Shown: piece by piece, positions 50,134 through 62,800 of the stretch
How positions within the stretch are numbered: the first letter of the stretch is position 1
Layout: each line of letters begins with the position of its first letter
Source of the DNA: Balanoglossus misakiensis
Lineage: Eukaryota; Hemichordata
Assembly (NCBI GenBank): GCA_040954595.2
Contig: CM082583.2
Span: forward strand, 8,122,001-8,186,000
Direction: 5' to 3'
DNA: 64,000 nt
Program-made: the position numbers and the translations under genes
Notes under the pieces: model-generated
Seen by the model: only the letters and a program-made list of their open reading frames with translations
Database searches by the model: none
What the model was told of the DNA's origin: nothing

Positions 50134-51897
50134 TTACTCTTCTATAAGTATTTTGGACATTGTTTGAAAGGATCGTCCGGCGTAGGATCGTCTGTCCATC
50201 GACCTCTCTCTGCTGGCTACAGGTATTGAACACAATAAGGTAGATAATTTGTCTGTGCTAATGTGACCGCCAGTCTCAAGATTTCTGTATATTGCCTGAA
50301 AAAAAAAAAAAATGTTTTTACAGTTTCTCATTGACACAGGTATTTACACAATTTTAGGTGATTAATTTCATTCTTTAGTCTCTACGTGATACACAAAATA
50401 CCAAACATACGGTAAGAGTGATTTCAATGAAAACGTGTATAATTTCTGTAGAAGCAAAATTTTGAGGACTCCACTGAAAGTGGGAAATTTCAAAACTTAC
50501 TTCAAATTCTGTCGACAATGCAGCGTCATTCTTGGTATCTTCTCTGACTTGGTCAAGCTGTAATAATAATAACAAACAAAAATATGGAATTCATACACAA
50601 AACACTTCAAATTGCATCGACGTAAGACTGTGCAGTATTAATGTTTCTCCACAAATCAATTTTGGTATGTATATAAACCCTTTCAACAAATGACAAATAT
50701 CACACACACAAATCAAAATGGAAAACATCAGGGTATCCTTACAGATTCTTCACAGATTTGACTTTTCCTCACAAACGACGGGACATCTCTCTCATATATC
50801 TGTTGTAAATGCAGGAAGGTTTCTTGAAATCTTTGCAGCATACTCAGTGAGATTACCTGTGGGAATGCAATGCAGAATAGCGCATGTTGACTGAATTCGA
50901 TGGAAAATATGGCACCAGGATAGTAGAGAGAGTTACCAACTTCAATTGTCAATAGTTTAGGATGGACGTTATATTTCTGAAGGTGAGCTACATTTAGATA
51001 ACAGCAGACAAATCTGTTTACATTTCAGTGCCATGGGGATATATTTGTAAAGTGCCAAGACCATACCTGTATACTCCGACAAATTTTATTGTCCATTCTT
51101 CTTATCAATGATAATACTGATAAAGCTTTCATGGGATCATTCTGTACAAAAAAAGAGAATGAAAATAATGAAATATACTATGTATATGACTGCTCTTGCA
51201 GCCAGCCATCACACATGAAAACCAATACAGCAAGTGAAAAAAGCCCAATCCTTGCTCCACTCACCTGATTATTTGCTAGAGCTGACACTAAACAATAGGC
51301 ATTCCTCGATAATGTCACTTGTTTGATCTTATGTTCCTCCAGAACTGCTTGAGCCAGTTCATATGATGCTGTCGTGTTCTGTGGAAGAAGGTGGAATTGG
51401 GAAGAAATGGAAAATCAGAATCAGTAGATGTATTACATGTACTTTGAATTTCCAAGTTAGAACTGAGAATATTTTGCACCATGACATGCTCAGATCACAG
51501 GGAAGAAAGCCTCACCAATTTATAACAGGCAGCAAGTGCCACTGTGTAAGAATCAGCTATCTTCTTCACTCCTTGAAATCCCATTTCATCATACACTTCT
51601 AAAACTCCTGAAATTAATCACAAATGTGCCAACACATGTATATTGATTACTGTGTACAGTTCCCATGTTGTATAGATTTTTTGCATATACCTATATTTTT
51701 GGAGTTTTGAAGAATGATAGATCATGAGAAAAATGTTCCATGCTTACCATTGTAATCTCCAGCTTCAAATAAAATATCCATGGCAAGATTGTAAGATGTT
51801 GGATCAAAAAACAGACCCTGAAGTTCCTGTGTGGAAAAAAACAGAAGCTTGGTAAGGTACTTTTCCACAACAGACATTTCCATGGAGATGGAACTTG

Positions 51898-51960
<63 letters not shown>

Positions 51961-51961
51961 T

Positions 51962-51993
<32 letters not shown>

Positions 51994-52940
51994 TAAAATT
52001 ATTACAATGATGTACTCACTTTGCACTTAACTACATCCAATATCTTGTCATACACTTTGACACTGTTGAACATTCTCATCACTAGAGGTCCAAACCGGAA
52101 CTTGTCAAATGATGCATTTTGGTGCTGTTTGTGATACCTGCAAAAAACCAACACTTTATGCTAAAATATGATGCTCACAAAGTTAGAAGATCATGTGTGG
52201 ATAATGTAGTAAAATCTTACTGCATGATAGAGATAGATCTATGTCATTAATTAAAGAACTTGAAAGTCCATAGAAATAGAAAAGTTGGTGCACACTGACA
52301 AACCTTTTGAGAACTTTCATGGCCAAGTCTGTGTGTTTCTCAGAGTAACACGTGTGTAATATCATCTTGACTTCTTCTGTAAAGATTATATCTTCTTTGT
52401 CAGCTTTGCCTGCTATTGCATTCCTCAATGTCTCTGAAAAAGTACATGTTTAATATGTGAGGAAAGTATGTAAAGTGCAGTATTATTGAAAGGCTGGGGA
52501 AGAGGTTACCAATCGCAACGGCTCCTCAGTACTTACCTGCATCACCAAATAATCTGTCTTCTGTTCTCATCTTCTCCTTTTCAAAATCATCGTATCTTGT
52601 GACATGTGGTGCTAACAAATGTCGTACACCTGAAATCGAGAAATGGGTGACAAATAGGTTCATAGTACCATGGACGTAAATGATAGTACATACGACAGTT
52701 TATACGTCCAAACTCTGACGAAGAGTAGGGTTGCTTCTGTGCACCCCCCCCCCCTCGACGACCACCCCAGGCACCAATGCACCACAGCAGTTGATATTAA
52801 GATCTTTCGTACATCTCATAAAATTGGACCTCAAAAACGTATGAAGACTCACTCTTAATGTTTGGATTATACACCAAACGAGTACTAGTCTTCAATGATT
52901 GCACGAGTGATCGGGACACAGGTACCACGAACGCCGCCAT
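50134..52940 (-). CDS. PTCD2: Pentatricopeptide repeat domain protein 2, mitochondrial
   Basis: Eleven exons: 52853-52940, 52537-52629, 52304-52433, 52020-52137, 51748-51826, 51516-51607, 51265-51378, 51067-51141, 50743-50856, 50501-50557 and 50134-50295, giving 373 residues (human about 388). The N-terminus (MAAFVVPVSRSLVQSLKTST) is basic and Ser/Thr-rich, as expected of a mitochondrial presequence. The body is helical with PPR-like units such as PTSYNLAMDILFEAGDYNG and NAYCLVSALANNQNDPMKA. PTCD2 is a mitochondrial RNA-binding protein; in mouse it is needed for processing of the ND5-cytochrome b transcript. Identification rests on length, organelle targeting, PPR-like repeats and the head-to-head neighbour MRPS27, its partner in human too. 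Intron 4 carries a long ATC microsatellite. Confidence 0.88.
51898..51993. repeat. (ATC)n microsatellite in PTCD2 intron
   Basis: About 32 trinucleotide units with one interruption (TAT at 51961). It ends 26 bp from the exon at 52020-52137, within the donor side of the intron as read on the minus strand. Confidence 0.97.
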
Positions 52941-53170
52941 GCTTGGATCATAATGTTCACATTTACAAACTGTGTGTTCGACATTTAACTTGGGAGTTTA
53001 TGAATACATTTATTTTCATACTTATCACATTGAGGGGTATACAGTCTCTAATATTTAAATAAGAAGATTTTTTAAAGCTCATAAAATATCATTTAAATGC
53101 TGTTTAATACGTACTGAATGCTTGTAAGTAATTCGAATTTGAACTACTAATATGAAATGTACTTTTCAAA
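52941..53170. promoter_or_regulatory. Compact bidirectional promoter, PTCD2 / MRPS27
   Basis: Only 230 bp separate the two divergent start codons. Both ATGs sit in YY1-like contexts (AGCATGGCGGC for PTCD2, AAAATGGCAGC for MRPS27), a common arrangement at nuclear genes for mitochondrial ribosome proteins. The core is A/T-rich. No TATA box is evident at a sensible position for either gene. Confidence 0.75.
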
Positions 53171-56100
53171 ATGGCAGCCCACATGTGCAGGCGTGCCGCT
53201 TCGAATCTGAAAAAGTTGTGTAATTCGCCAAATTTTACAGGTTGGTAACCTATCTAGCGTCTTTTATAGCCATTCCTCCGACAGTGGATGATCCGTCCGA
53301 ACGTTTCCAAGCCGTTTAACAACTTGTCATAACAGTCCATACACTGATTCTTGCATGTGTGTACGTGTATGTATGTTGTGTATCGGACATTGACAACCCG
53401 TTATGTAAATTGTATTAACACTGCAGTGTATACAGGACCGCTATGCGGTGGGGACGAAACAGGTCTCAGCAGAATGACGTTTATCGAATTGTGAGCGTTT
53501 TGTAAATGCGTTGTTTTAATTTTAACACCTTTTGCACAAAGCATCTGCTCCAGCAAGTCACCATCCTCAGTTATGTAGTGCGCCCTCAACGATTTTTGAA
53601 ATTTATTCTGCCCCCCCCCCCCCCCCACATCAACTCTTGAATGTCATTTTTACTGTACTTTTGATTTCATCTATGCTGTTTGCTTTCACCCAGTTCAGAA
53701 AATTAGAACACTCCTATCAGATGCATATTACTGCAATGCTGCATGGGACCAAAGAAGCAGATTACCTGCTAGTTTAGGTAAGTACTAGTTTTATAAGTAT
53801 ACTTAATTAAATACATTTAGGACACCTGTCCAAGGAGATGTTTTCAAAGTTCAGCAATTATGGGAGCATAAAGTGCAATCTTAAAATGAAACCAGTGTAT
53901 TTTCATTCATTAAAAGCATTTCTTGATTTTTGTTCTGACAAGGTGAATTGACAAAAAAGATTGAAGCCAAATTCAACATGAAGGAACCCGAAAAATATCC
54001 AGTGGCTTCTGTTGACATTGACACAGTAAGTAATCCTTAGCCATGTGGAGCTTTACTTGTTTTAAACATTTGGAATACTATTTGGTACACGCTAGTGAAA
54101 TGTTGATGACCTAGGGCATGACCTTATGAGCCCAAATAGCTCTGCCTCTGATTGGTTGAACCTTGAGCCATAACCCAGACTGAAGAACTTGACTTGTCTT
54201 TTCTTGCATACAAACTTCTTTTGGCACAGCAGGACTTTCCCAGTGAAAGTATTCAGAGTGATGTCAAAAGTTTTTCTTGCAAGGCTGATTTCGACTTAAT
54301 ATCTCTCCATCTTTCAGTTTGTCAATAATGTGGAGACAGAAGATCAATTGGACCAAGCCAAGGAGTTTCTTTATAAGTAAGTCACATGTCTGTCAAAAAT
54401 GCAAAGTGAAGTTCTGCTTGTTTAAATTTACCAAAGGTCCTGACTTCTAATGAAGTAATGAGGGGATTGTTACAAGGGTCAGTATTTACATGTTACACTT
54501 TATCTATAGAAGTTTTTTATAGATGCTGGTGTACAACAATAAACAAATTTCCGCTTGTCTCCCTTATTTGCAATGCAGGTACAGACATTCTCCTGTTGCA
54601 TTCTATTTGAGAGATTTCACAGTTCACGCGTGGATACGCATGTGTTTAAAACTGGGGGCAGTAGACCAAGCCTTTGCCACAGTTCAAGACAAGGTAAGAG
54701 CATTTATCTGCTTTTGTGGAAGTTTTAGCCACCTACTGTATGGTTCAGTACTGAGCACAAAGAATAGAAGTGAAGAAGGGAAAATATGATTCATGTGGCA
54801 TTTTCTGAGACTTTTTATGTGTTTATTTGCATCCTAGGTACATTATGGTTTGTTTCCAGACAATTACAGTTTCAATTTAATCCTGGACACTTACATCAAA
54901 GCTGGGGATTTCAAAAGTAAGAGCTCATTTTTCTTGTCATTTTGAAGTTTCTCTCATAATCCTAAGTAAATACGTAGTTTGTTCTGTAATATTGACACTG
55001 TCTGCTGATTTCTGTCTTTGTTTGTGATAGATGCTATCAATGTTGCCATAGAAATGATGCTTCAAGAAGTGTTGGAGCCCGGACAAGATTTGTCTCAGTT
55101 ATTAGCTCTCCATACGTGTCACCAATATCTGAACAGTGGTGAGGACATTGAGGTAATATGTGTTGTCAATGTCATGTGTTAATGCCATGTGTAATGTCAA
55201 GGTTACACAAAGAACTAAAAAAATGTGATATTCTTGTAACAGAACAACTACTGTTTTGGCACCAAACTGAGACTGGTTATTACCTTCCAAAATATAGGTG
55301 CCGTCCTAGACCAGGTAGGCTGTCAACACCCTGTTAAAAATGCACTGACAAAATGAATAGCTCCGTTGGTCAACCTTTCTTGTACTCTGCAGGATGAGAT
55401 GAGAAAACAAATTGGAATGACTCTGATTGACTGCACAAGGGGACACGATCACGTGGTGGCCAGGACCTATCACCTGATTGGCCATGCCATGATTGGAGAC
55501 ACAGAGAAAACAGTGAGGGCGCTGTCGAAGATGGTAGATTCTGAGTCCTCTCCATGCTTACTCCAAGAAGCAGTAAGTAAATGCAGTTTATTTTTGTACC
55601 AGTATTTTGCTTGTGGTGAATAAAAAAAACCAAGATTTTCACCACTCCCCAATCTTATCTCACACTTTCTAGATTGACAGTCTGAGGGAAGCGTATCTAA
55701 GCAGTGATCTGAATCAGGAGCAAGAGGAAGATGATGGTGTTATCCTTTATGATGTAAAGGCCGAAAAAGAGTTACTGAACAAATTACAGGTAAATAATAT
55801 GTATGCAGGTAAATTATCTGCTGAGCCACTTCTATACCGAAATTGTTTAGCTCAAATAACTTCCATGGCTATATTAGCCTGATGTTTTCTCCTCGTGTGA
55901 AAGTCTTACAAGTTGATTGTTGTATTCCATTCATGGCAGGACCTAGTTGAGAGTTTGGCAAAAGACAGCGTGACTGACGGCAAACTCAGTGAAATGGCAG
56001 AACCGTACATCGCAGGCCAGATCTCAGACTTGGAGAGGCCACACATCGAGAGCTACCCTGCCTTGCTTGAAGACAAATACCAAGACGCCAAGGCGAGTCT

Positions 56101-56275
56101 GGAGAAACAGATTGCCTCCCGGGAAGCCAGGATAGCCGGGAAGGCGGCCCGGGAGAGGGAAATATGGAAGTTGATGATCGGCACCCCCGGTGAGCCTCTG
56201 CCCCCACCACCAACACTGACAGAGGAGGATAAGAGGATAATTGCCAAGCAAGAAAAATATATTTATGAAGATTAG
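53171..56275 (+). CDS. MRPS27: Mitochondrial small ribosomal subunit protein mS27
   Basis: Eleven exons: 53171-53240, 53694-53777, 53943-54025, 54318-54376, 54579-54693, 54838-54916, 55031-55152, 55243-55314, 55393-55572, 55673-55789 and 55940-56275, giving 438 residues (human about 414). The N-terminus (MAAHMCRRAASNLKKLCNSP) looks like a mitochondrial presequence. The mid-region contains PPR-like helices (YRHSPVAFYLRDFTVHAW, KAGDFKNAINVAIEMMLQE). mS27 is a PPR-type protein of the 28S mitoribosomal subunit. The long last exon encodes a charged helix (KASLEKQIASREARI) and a Pro-rich PLPPPPTLTEED tail. The gene is divergent from PTCD2 and convergent with SKIC3. Confidence 0.92.
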
Positions 56276-56809
56276 TTTGGTGGTTTTGAAGGTGTGAGGT
56301 TATCAACGGGGCAGCCTTGCATCTGGACTCAAATTTTGATGCAAGTACAGCTGTCGAGCAACAGTGGAAAGAAATGTGGAAAGGATCTCATGCTCTCTGA
56401 TAAGGCCAAAGTTGGAACAAACATGACAATTTTCAAACTTTTTGACAGAGCAAGAGAGTACCAAGTCAACCAACACCATTACTGGCACCATATTGGTACA
56501 AATAAAGTTCCCCTGTATTCCCCAAACTAGAAATGGGTGAAAGATATGATGCTATCTACATAGAAATTTTCAAATTAAAAGTAAAGCCATTAGCCAATTA
56601 TCATTTTCTCATGTTGAATTTTATTCATCGAGTTGATTTCAACACGTGTTTAGACAAAAGACTGTTTTACAGTACAGGACCAGTGTTATCTGTTCTCAGC
56701 TTGAGTAGGAATCACTGCGGTGTAAATGTACAAAGGCACAGACAGGGACATCACATGCTTTTCCTCGTCAGGATTCTCAGACAGTCAATTCAACATGAAT
56801 CATGGGATA
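56276..56809. other. Convergent interval, MRPS27 and SKIC3 3' ends
   Basis: Tail-to-tail genes; 534 bp hold both 3' untranslated regions. An AATAAA at about 56499 fits MRPS27. No further gene seen. Confidence 0.6.
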
Positions 56810-59800
56810 TTAGGTTGCTGTTGTAGCCAGCTGCAGTAACATTTCTTGACCTGGGTCACAACCCTTCTCTGCTTCATCCAACAAGAACTGAAAAATGGCA
56901 AGAAAATCCATGATAGTAATTTAATTCAAGAAAGATTTTATTTCTTATGAAATGCAGCTTTACTATTATTCGCAAACTGATATTTCAATAGTTAAACAAA
57001 ATTTGCCTAGTTTTTCAGTACATGAACGCAAGCCCAATAACATTGCTTTTGCTGAAATATCAACACAGTTTTTGCGCACTTGCCTGGATTGCTTCACTGT
57101 CATTCTTTTCTACAAAGATCTTCATCAGATAGTATCTGGCTACTGACACACTGTGATCGGTGGCAATTGCTGTCACTTGTTGCAGGTTTCGCTTTGCTTG
57201 CCTGCAATGAACAGAATAGGCATCCTTAGTGTCAAAAACAAGTTGAACCTTGATCCAATTGTACAGGAATCATCTTTGTGAAATGAGTTTAAACACACAC
57301 CTGTGATTTTTACTGTTGAATTGGAGAATTCCCAGTATGAGAAGAGCTGCAGTGCATTGTGGGTCAAGTTTCAAGGCTTCAGCAGTGGCTTGCTGGCACA
57401 GGGCTGTCCATTTGTCTGTGGTGGTGTCACCAGGCTGCGAAAAAAATTCAAACATCAAAAGTGTGAGTTGCTCTCTATCCAAACATCAGAGAGAACCAAA
57501 AGCAGTAAGCAAGATTCAAAACTTGCATTGTGTCACCAGATGTCATACTCACCACTGACAACTTCAAAGCCAAGTAAGCCAACCTCACTAATGGCACTGT
57601 CTTAGCCGACTTGGAAACTTGGAGCATCTGTCTGTAACACGTCTCTGCTGCGACCATCATGCCTTGCGAGCAGTAGACTTCTGCAAGTGTCTGGTCAGTA
57701 ACAAAACAAATTAACGACAGATGAGAGATGACAGACACTTGTCACTTTTCTGATAGCAATTTTGGTTTTTACAGAAAGCATGATTTTTTGAAAACCTGTG
57801 ACATGAAGGTGATCCTACCATACTTTGCAAATGACAACCCGCTGGCCTGTGCCATAGGTCACCAGGGGGTCAGGGTTCAAAGGTTAATATATTCAGTGTC
57901 ATCGTCTCACCTGCCAGGCATGCCCTGCTGCCGCTTCTCTCAGCACCGCATTTCTAATCAGTTCAACCTCACTCCCGTTCAGTGGACCTCCATCAACTTT
58001 TTCACAGACAGCAATCTTTGCATCCAGTAGTTCAAGCTGAGATAGGAATTGGGGCTGCGATGTGTACATAGACTTGATCTGATTTTTGAATAAAAATACA
58101 TTGATTACTTGTTAAAACTCAATTTGCGACAGAATTCACTCACTTCAAGACTGCGACTACAGTTTCGGAAAGCTCCTATTATGTTATTGCATACTAGACT
58201 TACCCTTTGAATGAAATCCTTAGCTTTGCTGTAGTTCTGCGACAGCAATAAACTCTCGACGGTCTGCTTAGCTGCCCACTGTAGCAACTGTTGGCCACGA
58301 ACTTGATTGGTGCCCTCTGCTGCCATACTTTCCCCTGGATGCGTGGCAAATATAACATGTGAATACTTTGATGAGTCTCTCATCATACAAAAATATCTGC
58401 AGTAAATGAAGGCCAACAAACTGGAGAACACATGCAAAATGAAAGCACCCTGACAGCTGACTACTTACCTCGCTGCAGAACAAACTGGGAAAGTGTTGTG
58501 TTCAAGTTTCCCCCACGGCGATCTTTCTGCTTCATGAACTTTGACCTCACTCCATCGGCATAGCAACTGGCACTGAGTAAGACCCAGTGATTGGTTTCAC
58601 CTATAGACATCACACAGCCAAGATTTGATGGTGAAAAAAATGACACATGACAAAATGTTGAAATCTAAATCTAAATATTAAAACTAACACACTGACATAG
58701 GCATGAATTGATACTTTTTATCAAGCGACTGTGAGATTGCATGAAGCCCCACTGTGATCCTCTTACCTGGATAAAGATGTACCATTTTCTGAGCAGTTTT
58801 GAGAGTGTCCTTGTTTTTGTCTTTGTTGCTGTGTTTCCCAGCATTCAGCTGAGACAATGCAAATGTTGCTGAGTTCTGAAAAGGGATTGTGCTTGATGTT
58901 ATAGTGTCATAAGAGTCATGGAGGATAGTGAATGGTGAAGTCTGTCAGCTACTTCCATTATGACAGTGTCATTATCGATAACGGCAAAGATAAAAATCAG
59001 GGGGATTATTTACCTACCTTTGATACAGTGAAATCTTTCAGGTTGGCTAATTCAGAACAGACTGCAGCATTCTGAAAAAATAAAATGATCAGAACTGAAG
59101 TTCTTTTGCAGAGTTGAAATGATTAAGTGCTCCCTTTTATGCCATTGGATTTGGGCTGTAACATTATCTGAGTGAGAAGTTACAAGCATGATTTCAACTT
59201 GGGTATATGGGTAGATACAATCATGTTCTCCACACAGATTGTTCTACTCTTAGATAGCTATGATAATAACTTAAAAATAATTCAAATTGTTGACATACCT
59301 CAGCTTTGCTTGGCATATACTGAATGATGAACTTGGCAGCCTGTTGCCATAGATTGGCTCTCCATGGACATCTGCAATACATGTTAACTGTTACTGACCA
59401 AGCCAGGCTTTTTTTAGTTTTTGTGTGGTTGCCGCCACCTGTCTCCTCCAACATTATTTTTACAACTGAAAGCTAGAAGAATCTTACAACTTACATACCT
59501 GTGTATGGCTTTCATGATTTGATTCTTTGCTATGTTGTAACTTCCCTGCATTGGAAAAAAAATTGTCAAGGTGATTTGTGAAAATATGCTATTTCACAAG
59601 GCTTTTCAGAATAAACCCTGAACATAAAAATGTTTATTTTTTTCTCAGTACATGTATCAGGTAAGACCAGATTACCATCACAAAATTGAATGAGACAAAC
59701 CTGCATAACGTAGAGGCATGAGGTCAAAAAGCAGATATCTTCAGAGTATTTCTCATCACTGCCCAGTTTGAGAAGTTCTCCTAGAGCAGCTGCAGCAAGT

Positions 59801-62800
59801 GTGAAGTCACGTTGGTCAAGGGCAAAGGCACAGAGGGCCAGTATTCCCTCGATGCAAGGTGGCGATACTTGAGAGCTGAATGAGAATGGTTTATCAAGTT
59901 AGACACAACGAATGACCATATTCAATCAAATGGGATTTTCTTTCATCAATTCAAAGAAACAGAATTGTTGGATTTTATGAGGAAAATTGGCAATTCTTGG
60001 ACTCAAGAAAAATGCATGCACACAATGTCAATACTAACCACTTGAACAGCAGAGTTTTGGCTCTGTCTTTCTGGTTAAATTTATACGCCACAATTCCCAT
60101 GGCAGCAAGAACTTTGGATTTCTCTTCACTGCTGCTGGCCAATTGCAAGGCTTGCTCGTAGGCTGCAAAAGAGTACATGAGCTTATTTTCAGCATTGCTA
60201 CTGTGCAAAATATGAATTCAAGTCAGGACTAGAAATTATTTGTCAACAATAACAATGGTAGTTACACACACAGGCTGGAAAGAAACTTTACCTTGATAAC
60301 TTTCTTGGAGTTGGTTGGATTTGTAGAGAGCCATTGCCAATCCACAGATATCGTGGAAGTCACTGAGTGGACTGATGGACTGGTACTGCTTGACTGCCTC
60401 AGTGTACTTGCCAGTTGTGCTGAAATCAAAATCTGGAGATTATAAAATCTGCAACCTGCAAGTAATTTATTGGATATACACACCAACCGACAGCTAGTAC
60501 TAGATAGATAGACAGTTAGATAGATAGATCAGAAAATGATTTGAAAGGCTTACCACAGCATTCGGGCATAGTTTGACAGTGCCATGTTTAATCTATCTTT
60601 GTCTGCATTCTTCTGTAGGAGATTCACAGCTCTGAAATGACATTCGAAATGGAAAAGTGAGAAAAAAAACAGCAAAAAATAAAAATTGTAAAGTGAACAA
60701 AAATGCCAATTATCGAATATGATCTAGCTTCAAAGATGACCCCCGACCACAACTGCTATATCAAACCACGTAATCCTTACGTACTCATACCAACATTCAA
60801 CTGACGTGTCGCCAAATGGTGAGCACAATCAAATTTGTACTCTACCTGGCAAACATTGACTCTGCTTGTCTGTACAATCCTTCTTCTTCCAGAAGTAGGC
60901 CGTGGATGTTACTGGCGGTCGGATCATCCTGCTTACGATCTGACGGTAAAACACAACATAATCAGGTCAACTAAACAAAGGACAATTTCTCATATCAGTG
61001 TCAAAGATGGTGAATACAAATATAATTTTACCTGTGTATTTTCCTATAGCCACAGCAGCAGAAGTGACTGCTCCCATTTGTACAATGTTATACTTGTAAA
61101 GCTCAGAACTTTTGTCAATTGTCTTTCCAAATACACTGCTGCAGACCCAATGTGCGTAACCAAGGGAACCTTCCAGCTGTGAAAATTACAATGTCACTGT
61201 TAAGTCATGTCTTGTACATATATAGTTACATTTATGAACACTATATTTGGTGTGCATGACAGTTGTTGTGACTTAATCCATGAATATAAAACTTACATGA
61301 GTTGCCAGTTCTGTGGTGTGTCTAAACAAATCCATGGCTTCTTCACTGCCAATAGTTTCCGCAACCAATGCCTTGGATGGAAAAAAAAGACAGGTTAGAC
61401 TAAAATATCGCACGTGCCAGTGTTTGCTTTGGGATTACAAAGTTCTGAGAGCTTCTGAATAGCATGCAACACTACAGCCTTCAGAGTCAATAAAAGAGAA
61501 AGATTTACCTGTCCAATCCAGCATGCAACATAGGACGGCTCTAATGACTGAGCAGTTTTGAATGCTTTGTGTGCTAATTCTATTTGATGATGGCTATAGT
61601 AGAGGGCACCCAGGTTTGTCCAGGCTACAACATTCTGGAAGCGAAATGAAACATGATACAAATCATCTTCATCTTCACTATCATCATCATCATCATCGTC
61701 ATCGTCATCGTCATCATCATCATCATCATCACCACCACCACCACTAGTTGAACAATATTGTCTATCACAGAGGCAAATTATCAGAACCATTATGATTACT
61801 ACAATTTGACTTACATTATTCTCTGCATGAATTGATTTGATGAATGCATGTTGGGCCAACTTTGGGTTGTCTATTACTGCAAAGACAAAAAACAGGCAAT
61901 CACATTAAATATAAGCAAATTATGTATTACAACCTGAATTTTCTGAGATAATATCTTTGATTATACTCACATTTTGTTGCTGCCATCAGACCCAGGGCAT
62001 TCCAGTGGAGGTGGTTGTTGACATCCAACGACACAGCTTTTTGCAAACACTACAAACCAACAGAGAGATTTATTCAAGTCAGCTCGGAAAAATAATTTGC
62101 AACAGCAAAAATTATGCATATGCAGACAAAACTGACCAATGGAATACATGTACAAAAAAAATGACAAACAATAAACACCAATCACCTGCACAGCTTTCTT
62201 GGCCAGCTCCAAACATTCATTGCCATCAGCGTCCTCTTCCTGTGATTGTCTGAAGTAATTCACACCCAGATCGTGCCACAGATTACTCGTGTCTGGTTTC
62301 AAACTCAGGGCTCTGCCATAACACCTACAAGGTACAACCAAGATTTACTAATGAAGAGTGAATGCACTCCTTCATTGAACTAAGGTATCCGGAGGGAACA
62401 TGGGACATGAGTGAACACTTCAAATTGTTAGCATGAGCCTCGAAAAATCAAAGTCTTCAACTTTTTATGCCATGCTGGACTCTGTTGGTTGACCACGGAA
62501 CTTACTTGGCTCCGAGTGTCAAGACTTCCATTTTCCCCATGGTAATCACCTGCTCCTCTTGCAATCCCCTCTCAAGTAAACTCTTGGGTACATCGATCCT
62601 GTCAGAGGGAACAAAGAACAACAGAAATGCAAGACAGTTGATCCAGATGTCAAACATCTATCCTCTTTCAATTAATGTCAAAATTTACATTCGCCACCCA
62701 CATAACGAGGCAACATGCAAAATATAAAACTGAATTGTTGCAGTAATCACAAATTGTACATTGTACCTTACAAGCTGTTTGTCCAGTGAATGGATGACAG

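Noticed and set aside
51691-52026. Open frame with a long methionine run on the minus strand
   Set aside because: It is a translation of the ATC microsatellite across a PTCD2 intron and flanking exons in another frame.
61395-61859. Open frame with a long aspartate run in SKIC3
   Set aside because: The acidic run is intronic trinucleotide repeat; the true exon nearby is 61509-61634 and reads into the repeat only if the intron is ignored.
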